From Mesorhizobium sp. LMG 17147 (GTDB lineage Bacteria > Pseudomonadota > Alphaproteobacteria > Rhizobiales > Rhizobiaceae), in the NCBI RefSeq assembly GCF_024297145.1, contig NZ_JANCTC010000017.1, positions 1 to 64,000 of the forward strand: DNA of 64,000 bases, written 5' to 3'. Numbering within the stretch: the stretch's first letter is position 1; each line of letters begins with the position of its first letter. A program made the position numbers and the translations under genes. The notes beneath the pieces are model-generated. The model was not told the origin of the DNA. It searched no databases and worked only from the letters and a program-made list of their open reading frames with translations. Positions 51,158 to 58,894 of this stretch are shown piece by piece.

Positions 51158-52702
51158 ATGAATGTTGCCCCCAATTCATCTCTTCGAACTCGCAAACGCC
51201 TACTGGCCGCAGCCGCATCCCTGGCCATTGCCGGCGCGATCGGCTTCGGCGCCGTTGCCACCGGGACAGCCCCGGTGCTGGCCGACGCCGTGCGTGTCGA
51301 GGCACCGCAGGTCCCAAGCTTCGCCGATGTGGTCGAGCGCGTTTCGCCGGCGGTTGTCAGCGTGCGCGTCAAGGCCAAGATCCAGCCGACGGCCGATGAC
51401 GGTTCCGACCAGATGGACGACGAGGACGGCTTAGGCAATCTTCCCGATAACCCGCAGCTGCGGCGTTTCTTCCGCGAATTCCGCGGCTTTGGCGACCAAG
51501 GCCCGAACGGAATGCGTCGTTTTGGACATCGTGACCGCAACAACGACCAGCCGCGGCCGGTGGCGCAAGGGTCGGGTTTCTTCATCTCCGATGACGGCTA
51601 TCTCGTCACCAACAACCATGTCGTCGAGGAGGGCACCGCCTTCACTGTGGTGACCAATGACGGCAAGGAACTCGACGCCAAGCTGATCGGCACCGATCCG
51701 CGCACCGATCTTGCCGTGCTCAAGGTCGATGACGGCAACAGGTTCACCTATGTAGACTTCGCCGATGATTCCAAGGTTCGCGTCGGCGACTGGGTGGTGG
51801 CTGTCGGCAATCCGTTCGGCCTCGGCGGCACGGTTACCGCAGGCATCGTTTCGGCCCGCGGCCGCGATATCGGCGCCGGTCCATATGACGACTTCATCCA
51901 GATCGACGCCTCGGTGAACCGCGGCAATTCGGGTGGCCCGACCTTCAACCTCAACGGCCAAGTTGTCGGCATCAACACCGCGATCTTCTCGCCGTCGGGC
52001 GGCAGCGTCGGCATTGCCTTCGACATTCCCGCTTCGACCGCCAAGCAGGTCGTGCAGGACCTGATGAGGAACGGTACCGTCCAGCGCGGCTGGCTCGGCG
52101 TCGAAATCCAGCCGGTCACACCTGAAATCGCCGAGTCGCTTGGCCTTGGGTCCGGCAAGGGCGCGCTCGTTGCCAGCGCGCAGGACAACGGTCCCGGGAA
52201 GAAGGCCGGCATCACCGCCGGTGACGTGATCACCCAGGTGGACGGCAAGGACGTTGCTTCGCCGAAGGAACTCGCCCGCCTGATTGGCGCTTACCCGCCC
52301 GGCAAATCGGTCGATGTCACGGTGTGGCGCAACGGCAAGAGCGAGGCGGTCAAGGTCGACCTTGGCAAGCTGCCGTCGAGCGACAAGCAGGCCTCGGCCG
52401 ACCAGCAGCCTGCTCCGGCACCGAAGACCGACACGCTCGCCGATCTCGGCCTGACCGTTACCAAGTCCGAAAATGGGAAGGGACTTGTGGTGACCGACGT
52501 CGATCCCGACAGCGATGCCGCCGATCGCGGCATCCAGCCCGGCGACGTCATCACCTCCGTCAATTCGACGGAAGTGAGCAGCACCGCCGATGTCGACAAG
52601 GCGATGGCCGACGCGGTGAAGTCCGGCCGCAAGGCGGTGTTGATGCAGATCACCCGCGACGACAGCAACCGCTTCGTCGCACTGCCTGTCGCCAAGGGCT
52701 GA
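51158..52702 (+). CDS. degP: Periplasmic serine protease DegP/HtrA
   Basis: Do-family protease of 514 aa with an N-terminal signal (LLAAAASLAIAGAIGFGAVATG...LADA). The trypsin-like domain has His in VTNNHVVEEG, Asp in DPRTDLAVLKV and Ser in NRGNSGGPTF. A flexible Asp/Asn-rich LA loop and two PDZ domains follow (about 310-400 and 430-500). It degrades misfolded envelope proteins. AGAGGATACGAGAACC precedes the ATG. In rhizobia degP commonly follows cycHJKL. Confidence 0.95.
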   Translation: MNVAPNSSLRTRKRLLAAAASLAIAGAIGFGAVATGTAPVLADAVRVEAPQVPSFADVVERVSPAVVSVRVKAKIQPTADDGSDQMDDEDGLGNLPDNPQLRRFFREFRGFGDQGPNGMRRFGHRDRNNDQPRPVAQGSGFFISDDGYLVTNNHVVEEGTAFTVVTNDGKELDAKLIGTDPRTDLAVLKVDDGNRFTYVDFADDSKVRVGDWVVAVGNPFGLGGTVTAGIVSARGRDIGAGPYDDFIQIDASVNRGNSGGPTFNLNGQVVGINTAIFSPSGGSVGIAFDIPASTAKQVVQDLMRNGTVQRGWLGVEIQPVTPEIAESLGLGSGKGALVASAQDNGPGKKAGITAGDVITQVDGKDVASPKELARLIGAYPPGKSVDVTVWRNGKSEAVKVDLGKLPSSDKQASADQQPAPAPKTDTLADLGLTVTKSENGKGLVVTDVDPDSDAADRGIQPGDVITSVNSTEVSSTADVDKAMADAVKSGRKAVLMQITRDDSNRFVALPVAKG

Positions 52703-53001
52703 GCGCATGACCCCGAACACGTATTCCGTTTTCGGAAAGGCTCATGCGCCGATTCAAGGTGCTAGAGCGTCCTTTGCGCGTCCAAGAGAACGCGCGGCGC
52801 TCTAGTGGTCGACTTTTCCGGTGCGGCGGTTTTCAACACCCCCGAGCCGCCGCACGGGAAAGCACGGGGCCTGAATACGTTAGTCAGTCATCGTGTTCCG
52901 CCCCAGCGGCAGCGGGCTTCCCATCGCCCGCTGCCGCTCGAACATGTCGCTCAAAGCGTGAAGCGGTTTTAGGCTACGACATGCTAAAACAAAGACTTAC
53001 C
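52703..53001. repeat. Cluster of five hairpin repeats after degP
   Basis: Gene-free stretch with successive palindromes: GCGCATGA...TCATGCGC (52703-52748); CTAGAGCG...CGCTCTAG (52762-52805, containing the 16 bases shared with 41154); GTGCGGCGG...CCGCCGCAC (52821-52855); AGCGGCAGCGGGC...GCCCGCTGCCGCT (52905-52938, 13 pairs); and GTTTTAG...CTAAAAC (52966-52990). None has a T run, so they are repeats rather than simple terminators. The promoter of the next operon must lie after about 53000. Confidence 0.75.
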
Positions 53002-53101
53002 GCGTATCCCTGAATCACTTTGTTCGCGATACGCCATGGAGAAGGCCACGATGCGTATGCCGGCCACTCAATCTTCCAGTGAAATCGCGTATAACGGTTC
53101 T

Positions 53102-53776
53102 ATGAAGATTCTCGTCATAGAAGACGATCGCGAGGCAGCCGACTACCTGCAGAAGGCGTTCGCCGAGGCCGGCCATACCGCCCATGTCGCCGGCGACGGC
53201 GAAACCGGCTTCGCGCTCGCTGATTCCGGCGACTATGACGTCATGGTCGTTGACCGCATGATGCCGCGCCGCGACGGCCTGTCCGTCATTGCCGGGCTCA
53301 GGTCCAGAGGCAACACGACGCCCGTGCTCATCCTGTCGGCGCTCGGCGAAGTCGACGACCGGGTCACCGGTCTGCGCGCCGGTGGCGACGACTATCTGAC
53401 CAAACCCTACGCCTTTTCCGAACTGCTCGCCCGCGTGGAGGTGCTGAACCGCCGCGCCAGCGCCAGGGAAGCCGAAACCGTCTACCGGGTCGGTGATCTC
53501 GAACTCGACCGGCTGTCGCATTCGGTGCGCCGCGCCGGGCGCGAGATAACGCTGCAGCCGCGCGAGTTCCGCCTGCTCGAATATCTGATGCGCCATGCCG
53601 GCCAGGTGGTGACGCGCACCATGCTGCTCGAGAACGTCTGGGACTACCATTTCGATCCGCAGACCAACGTCATCGACGTTCATATCTCGCGGCTGCGGGG
53701 CAAGATCGAGAAGGGCTTCGACAAGCCGATCCTGCACACGGTTCGCGGCGCCGGCTACATGCTGAAAAGCGGCTAG
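53102..53776 (+). CDS. Response regulator, OmpR family
   Basis: Protein of 224 aa. The receiver domain has EDD at residues 7-9, the phosphorylated Asp in VMVVDRMMPRRDG, Ser in LILSALG and Lys in YLTKPYAF. The winged-helix domain is at about 130-224 (ITLQPREFRLLEYLMRHAGQVVTRTMLLENVWDYHF). I prefer the ATG at 53102 (MKILVIEDD) although the frame opens at 53036. The kinase gene starts 6 bases after. Partner and signal are not determined; copper- or envelope-stress regulators look similar. Confidence 0.9.
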   Translation: MKILVIEDDREAADYLQKAFAEAGHTAHVAGDGETGFALADSGDYDVMVVDRMMPRRDGLSVIAGLRSRGNTTPVLILSALGEVDDRVTGLRAGGDDYLTKPYAFSELLARVEVLNRRASAREAETVYRVGDLELDRLSHSVRRAGREITLQPREFRLLEYLMRHAGQVVTRTMLLENVWDYHFDPQTNVIDVHISRLRGKIEKGFDKPILHTVRGAGYMLKSG

Positions 53777-53782
53777 AACCCC

Positions 53783-55252
53783 ATGGCTCTTTCCGTGCCG
53801 GCCATCATGAAGACGACGGCAGCGCGGCTTTCGGCGCTTTATCTTCTGCTTTTTGCGCTGTGTGCGGTGTTGCTGGTCTTGTACATGACCTCGCTCTCGG
53901 TGCGCATGCTGACCGCCCAGACGCAGGAGACGATCAACGACGAGGTGCTCGGCCTTGCCCGCGCCTATCAGCGCGGCGGCCTGCCGCTGCTGGTCCGCGT
54001 CGTCGAGCAGCGCTCCCGCCAGCCCGGCGCCAATCTCTATCTGATCGCCGATGCCAACGGCCAGATCCTGACCGGCAACGTGCAGAGCCTGGAGCCGGGC
54101 GTGATCGAGGCCGAGGGCTGGACCACCGAACCGTTCTCCTACCGCCGCTTCGGTGAGGGCGAGCTCGAGCGGCAGCGCAACCCGGTCTCCGACCCGAACG
54201 AGCCCGCCCAGAGCGAAGTCCAGACCGAAGGCGAGAAAGGCCACAACGCCGTTGCCCTGGTGCTGCGCCTGCCCAACCAGATGATCATGCTGGTCGGCCG
54301 CGACCTCGGCGAGCCGGAGCGCTTCCGCGCCGTCATTCGCCGCGCCTTGATGCTGGCGCTCGGCATGATGGGCGTCGGCGGGCTGCTGATCTGGTTCTTC
54401 GTCGGGCGCGCGGCGCTGAAGCGCATCGACAGCGTGTCGGAGGCGAGCCGCCGCATCATGGGCGGCGATCTTTCCGGCCGGCTGCCGGTCACCGGCGCCG
54501 GTGACGAGTTCGACCGGCTGTCGGAAAACCTCAATTCCATGCTGGCCCGGATCGCCACGCTGAACGAGGGCCTGAAGCAGGTCTCCGACAACATCGCCCA
54601 CGACCTGAAGACGCCGCTGACCAGGCTGCGCAATCGCGCCGAGGCGACGCTTTCCGGCAAGCACAACACCAGTGACTACCGGCAGGCGCTGGAAGGAACG
54701 ATCGCCGAATCCGATCAGCTGATAAAGACCTTCAACGCTATCCTGATGATTTCGCGGCTGGAGGCAGGCTATTCCTCGGAAAGCACAACCAGGGTCGATC
54801 TGGCAGCTGCCGTGCACGACGTCGTCGAACTCTACGAGCCGGTAGCGGAGGAGGCGGGCGTGACGCTCGAAACTTCGGTGCAAGGTTCTTTCGTCGTCGA
54901 CGGCAATCGCGAGCTGATCGGCCAGGCGTTGTCCAACATCGTCGACAACGCGATCAAATATTCGACCGACTCGACTTCCAGGCCTACGGTTCGCGTGACG
55001 CTGGAGCGTGTCGGTAGCGAGATCAGGCTCGCCGTCTCCGACAACGGCCAAGGCATTCCCGACGATGTCGACCGCGCCAGGGTGACCGAGCGTTTCGTGC
55101 GGTTGGAAAAGAGCCGCTCGCAGCCGGGTTCCGGCCTTGGCTTGAGTCTCGCCAAGGCGATCATGACATTCCACAATGGACGGCTTGAGCTTCTGCCCGG
55201 CAATCCCGGATTGTCGGTCGTCATGAGTTTTCCCGGGCGGGAGGATCGCTGA
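53783..55252 (+). CDS. Sensor histidine kinase
   Basis: Kinase of 489 aa with two membrane helices (LSALYLLLFALCAVLLVLYM and ALMLALGMMGVGGLLIWFFVG). Between them is a periplasmic domain of about 135 residues, followed by HAMP, HisKA with His in VSDNIAHDLKTPLTRLRN, and HATPase (LSNIVDNAIKYS, DNGQGIPDD, GSGLGLSLAKAI). It is the cognate partner of the regulator 6 bases upstream. Its TGA shares one base with the glnE ATG (TGATG), so all three genes are probably transcribed together. Confidence 0.92.
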   Translation: MALSVPAIMKTTAARLSALYLLLFALCAVLLVLYMTSLSVRMLTAQTQETINDEVLGLARAYQRGGLPLLVRVVEQRSRQPGANLYLIADANGQILTGNVQSLEPGVIEAEGWTTEPFSYRRFGEGELERQRNPVSDPNEPAQSEVQTEGEKGHNAVALVLRLPNQMIMLVGRDLGEPERFRAVIRRALMLALGMMGVGGLLIWFFVGRAALKRIDSVSEASRRIMGGDLSGRLPVTGAGDEFDRLSENLNSMLARIATLNEGLKQVSDNIAHDLKTPLTRLRNRAEATLSGKHNTSDYRQALEGTIAESDQLIKTFNAILMISRLEAGYSSESTTRVDLAAAVHDVVELYEPVAEEAGVTLETSVQGSFVVDGNRELIGQALSNIVDNAIKYSTDSTSRPTVRVTLERVGSEIRLAVSDNGQGIPDDVDRARVTERFVRLEKSRSQPGSGLGLSLAKAIMTFHNGRLELLPGNPGLSVVMSFPGREDR

Positions 55253-58218
55253 TGGTTGCGAGGATGGCAGTGCGACGCCTGGAGACGGACTGGCTGTTGA
55301 AGCCGGCGGTAGAGCTCGTTCCGCTGGATGCAAGCCGCGCCAGGCAGGAACTGTCGGAGATCGCCGACGCCGCGCGGCAAAAGGAACTGCCGCGACTGGC
55401 GAAATTTCTCGCCGGCAAGGGGCTCGTCCAGGATTTCCTCGCCGCCGTGTTCGACCTGTCGCCGTTCCTGCGCGATACCGCGCGCCGCCGGCCGCGGATA
55501 CTCGATGCGCTTTTCGACGGGAGGGTCGAGGCGCGGCTGTCATCGATCGGCGCCGCGATCGACAAGGCAGCACGCGCAGAGGCCGTCTCCGAAACCAGCC
55601 TGATGATGGAGCTGCGCCAATGCAAGGCGGAGGCGCATTTTCTGATCGCCTTGGCCGATCTGGCCGGCGAGGCCGAGACCTCGTTGACAGTGCGGCGACT
55701 GAGCGACCTTGCCGATGCCTGCACGCGTGCGGCCGTCGATTTCCTGCTCCGCGACGCGCATGAGCAGGGCAAGCTCCGATTGCCGGATGCCAAAAATCCG
55801 GCGCGACGCTCGGGCTGGATTCTGCTCGGCATGGGCAAGCTCGGCGCGCATGAGCTGAACTTCTCCTCCGACATCGACCTCGTCGCCTTCTTCGACCCCG
55901 ATGCGCCTGCCGTCGTCGATCCGCTCGATGCCACAGAGCTGTTTTCGCGCCTGACCCGCCGGCTGGTCCGTATCCTCCAGGACCGCACCGAGCATGGTTA
56001 CGTCTTCCGCACCGATCTCAGGCTTCGTCCCGACCCCGGCTCGACGCCGCTGGCGATCCCGGTCGAGGCGGCGCTGCGCTACTATGAGGCGCGCGGCCAG
56101 AACTGGGAGCGCGCCGCCATGATCAAGGCTCGCCCGGTGGCCGGCGATGTTGCCGCCGGCGCCGCATTCCTGAAGGAACTGCAGCCCTATATCTGGCGCA
56201 AATACATGGACTATGCGGCGATTGCCGACGTCCATTCGATCAAGCGCCAGATCCACGCCCACAAGGGCTATGGCGAGGTCGCGGTCAAAGGCCACAACGT
56301 CAAGCTTGGCCGCGGCGGCATCCGCGAGATCGAGTTCTTCGTCCAGACCCAGCAGCTTATCGCCGGCGGCCGCTTTCCCGAACTGCGCGGCCGCGAGACC
56401 GTGCCGATGCTCGGCGAACTCGCCGCGCGCGGCTGGATCACCGCCGACGCGCGCGATGCACTCACCAGGCAATACTGGTTCCTGCGCCGCGTCGAACATG
56501 CCATCCAGATGGTTGCCGACCAGCAGACGCATATCCTGCCGGAGGACGAAGAGGGGCTGGAACGCGTCGCCCGCATGCTGGGCTTTGCCGATGCGGCAGG
56601 CTTTGCCGAAACGTTCCGCGCGGCGCTGCATCAAATCGAGCGCCACTATGCAGCGCTGTTCGAGACCGCGCCGGAGCTTTCGGCCGGCATCGGCAATCTG
56701 GTCTTTACCGGCGACGTCGACGATCCCGATACCTTGCAGACCCTGCGGCGGCTCGGCTTCCAGCGGCCGAGCGACATCTGCCGGGTTATCCGCGGCTGGC
56801 ACTTCGGCCGCTACCGCGTCACCCGGTCGGCGGAGGCGCGCGAGCGGCTGACCGAACTGACGCCGGCGCTGCTGCAAGCCTTCGGCCAGACGCGGCGGGC
56901 GGACGAGGCGGTGATCCGCTTCGACGAATTCCTTGCCGGCCTGCCTGCCGGCATCCAGCTGTTTTCGCTGCTGCAGTCGAATCCGGCGTTGCTGAAGCTG
57001 ATGGCGACGATCATGGGCGCAGCACCGCGGTTGGCCGCCATCATCACGCGCCGGCCGCATGTCTTCGATGGCCTGCTCGATCCGGCGCTGCTGAGCGAAC
57101 TGCCCAACCGCGCCTATCTGTCGGCGCGCCTTGCCGCCTTCCTCGAAGGCGACAGGGCTTACGAGGACGTGCTCGACCGGCTCCGCATCTTTGCTTCGGA
57201 GCAAAAATTCCTGATCGGCGTCAGGCTGCTTGCAGGGTCGATCGATCCGCCGCGCGCCGGCCGCGCTTTTTCCGATCTCGCCGACCTGACCATCGAGGCG
57301 GCGTTGCAGGCGGTGACAGCGGAATTCGCGTTGCGTCATGGCTATGTTGCCGGCGGCAGGGTCGCACTGCTCGGCATGGGCAAGCTCGGCAGCCGCGAAC
57401 TGACGGCGGGTTCCGACGTCGACCTCATCCTGCTCTACGATCACGACGCCGATGCCGAGGAGTCCGACGGCGACAAGCCGCTTGCCCCGTCGCATTACTA
57501 CAGCCGGCTGACGCAGCGGCTGATCGCCGCCGTTTCCGCGCCGACCGCCGAGGGCGTGCTCTACGAGCTCGACCTTCGCCTGCGACCGTCCGGCAACAAG
57601 GGGCCGGTGGCCACGCACGTCGATGCCTTCAAGAAGTACCAGCGCCAGGACGCCTGGACGTGGGAGCATATGGCGCTGGCGCGGGCCCGCACGATCGGTG
57701 GCGATGCCGAGCTCTGCCGCGAGGTTGAGGAGGAAGTTGCCGCAGTGCTCGCTCTGCCGCGCGATCCAGCCAAGGTGATGGCCGAGGCATCCGAGATGCG
57801 CGCCATGGTCGACAAGGAGAAGCCGCCGCGCGATCCCTGGGACATCAAGCTGACCCCGGGCGGCCTCATAGATCTCGAATTCATTGCCCAGGTTGCGCTG
57901 ATCACGGGAAAGATCGAAGCCGGCCGCAGGGCCACCGGCACGGCTGAGGTCCTGTCGCGCCTGGCGCCGGATTTCGCCAGCGCCCAGGTCAGGCAGGAAC
58001 TGGTGGATGCCTATTCGCTCTATCTGGCGCTGACTCAGATGATACGGCTTTGCCTCACCGGCGCGTTCGAACGCGACGACGTTCCACCAGGGCTTTCCGA
58101 TCTGCTTCTTGCGGTCACCGACCTGCCTGATTTCGGTGTGCTTGAAGGGCATCTCAAGGAGACGTCGCAGAAGGTCAGAAAGGATTTCGACCTTCTGGTT
58201 CGTGCGAAACAACCGTGA
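55252..58218 (+). CDS. glnE: Glutamine synthetase adenylyltransferase/adenylyl-removing enzyme
   Basis: Bifunctional enzyme of 988 aa that adds and removes AMP on glutamine synthetase, under PII control. It has two nucleotidyltransferase domains: the N-terminal one with ELNFSSDIDLVAFFD (removal) and the C-terminal one with ELTAGSDVDLILLYD (addition). Each is followed by a GlnD-UR-like helical domain. Length is as expected (about 940-1000). The start overlaps the kinase stop, an unusual coupling of nitrogen control to an envelope-type two-component operon but conserved in rhizobia. Confidence 0.96.
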   Translation: MVARMAVRRLETDWLLKPAVELVPLDASRARQELSEIADAARQKELPRLAKFLAGKGLVQDFLAAVFDLSPFLRDTARRRPRILDALFDGRVEARLSSIGAAIDKAARAEAVSETSLMMELRQCKAEAHFLIALADLAGEAETSLTVRRLSDLADACTRAAVDFLLRDAHEQGKLRLPDAKNPARRSGWILLGMGKLGAHELNFSSDIDLVAFFDPDAPAVVDPLDATELFSRLTRRLVRILQDRTEHGYVFRTDLRLRPDPGSTPLAIPVEAALRYYEARGQNWERAAMIKARPVAGDVAAGAAFLKELQPYIWRKYMDYAAIADVHSIKRQIHAHKGYGEVAVKGHNVKLGRGGIREIEFFVQTQQLIAGGRFPELRGRETVPMLGELAARGWITADARDALTRQYWFLRRVEHAIQMVADQQTHILPEDEEGLERVARMLGFADAAGFAETFRAALHQIERHYAALFETAPELSAGIGNLVFTGDVDDPDTLQTLRRLGFQRPSDICRVIRGWHFGRYRVTRSAEARERLTELTPALLQAFGQTRRADEAVIRFDEFLAGLPAGIQLFSLLQSNPALLKLMATIMGAAPRLAAIITRRPHVFDGLLDPALLSELPNRAYLSARLAAFLEGDRAYEDVLDRLRIFASEQKFLIGVRLLAGSIDPPRAGRAFSDLADLTIEAALQAVTAEFALRHGYVAGGRVALLGMGKLGSRELTAGSDVDLILLYDHDADAEESDGDKPLAPSHYYSRLTQRLIAAVSAPTAEGVLYELDLRLRPSGNKGPVATHVDAFKKYQRQDAWTWEHMALARARTIGGDAELCREVEEEVAAVLALPRDPAKVMAEASEMRAMVDKEKPPRDPWDIKLTPGGLIDLEFIAQVALITGKIEAGRRATGTAEVLSRLAPDFASAQVRQELVDAYSLYLALTQMIRLCLTGAFERDDVPPGLSDLLLAVTDLPDFGVLEGHLKETSQKVRKDFDLLVRAKQP

Positions 58219-58239
58219 CGGCAACCAGCCGTACGGGCG

Positions 58240-58330
58240 AGAGCATCGGACCCGAAATTGCGACCTTTTTTTGGGAGGTTCCGATGTTTAATCAAAGAGA
58301 TAGAGCGGGGGATGAAGGTCCGCCGCTCTA
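58240..58330. repeat. Palindromic repeat after glnE
   Basis: It starts with AGAGCATCGGACCCGAA, the same 17 bases as at 17382. It runs through an imperfect partner (GGTTCCGATGT near 58277-58287) to the sequence ATCAAAGAGATAGAGCGG, and ends in the hairpin TAGAGCGG (58301-58308) / CCGCTCTA (58323-58330). This composite layout is the mosaic form usual for rhizobial intergenic elements. Confidence 0.65.
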
Positions 58331-58363
58331 GCATCGGGGGTGACGATGCAACAGGAGAAGACC

Positions 58364-58843
58364 ATGAGAAAGACAACCAGACTTGCACTCGTGTTCGCAG
58401 CCCTGGCCGGCGCCGTCGGCACCGCAGCCTATGCAGACGAGCACTCCGGCGCCGGGCCGCGCGACGGCATGATGATGCGCCTCGGCAAAGTCATGAAGGA
58501 CAATGACGGCACCATCACCTTCGACCAGTTCTCCGACGCCATGAACGCGCGGCTGAAGAAGATGGTCGCTGACAATGGCGGCAAGCTGACCGTGGCACAG
58601 CTCGCCGACGCGCTGGAGAAGGCACGCTTCGAGCAGATGGCCAGGCGCATCATCGCCCGCTACGACACCAAGGGCGACGGGACGCTGACCGCCGACGATA
58701 TCACCAGCCGCCAGAAGAAGGTGTTCGCCATGCTCGACCGTGACAATGACGGCAAGATCGAGAAGAACGAACTGCCGAAGGGTCCCGGCCGTCACCGCCA
58801 ATGGGACCGCGAGGGCAATGATGGCGCTGACGGCATGCAGTGA
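58364..58843 (+). CDS. Exported EF-hand calcium-binding protein
   Basis: Protein of 159 aa with a Sec signal (MRKTTRLALVFAALAGAVGTAAYA) and three EF-hand-like loops: a weak one KDNDGTITFDQF, then DTKGDGTLTADDI and DRDNDGKIEKNEL, the last two with full sets of Asp ligands. It is expected in the periplasm or outside the cell; its role is unknown. I chose the ATG at 58364, preceded by AGGAGAAGACC. A hairpin separates it from the convergent pleC gene. Confidence 0.88.
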   Translation: MRKTTRLALVFAALAGAVGTAAYADEHSGAGPRDGMMMRLGKVMKDNDGTITFDQFSDAMNARLKKMVADNGGKLTVAQLADALEKARFEQMARRIIARYDTKGDGTLTADDITSRQKKVFAMLDRDNDGKIEKNELPKGPGRHRQWDREGNDGADGMQ

Positions 58844-58856
58844 GAATTGACAACCG

Positions 58857-58880
58857 CTCCGGCGGCGCGAGCCGCCGGAG
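58857..58880. terminator. Bidirectional hairpin between EF-hand gene and pleC
   Basis: A perfect 10-base stem CTCCGGCGGC (58857-58866) / GCCGCCGGAG (58871-58880) closed by the GCGA tetraloop, lying between two convergent genes. There is no clear T run in either direction, so it may act as a weak terminator or protect the 3' ends. Confidence 0.5.
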
Positions 58881-58894
58881 ACTTATCTGGTCAT

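Noticed and set aside
53015..55573. 852-codon antisense frame opposite the two-component genes
   Set aside because: It is the complement of clear receiver and kinase domains, with unlikely amino-acid composition.
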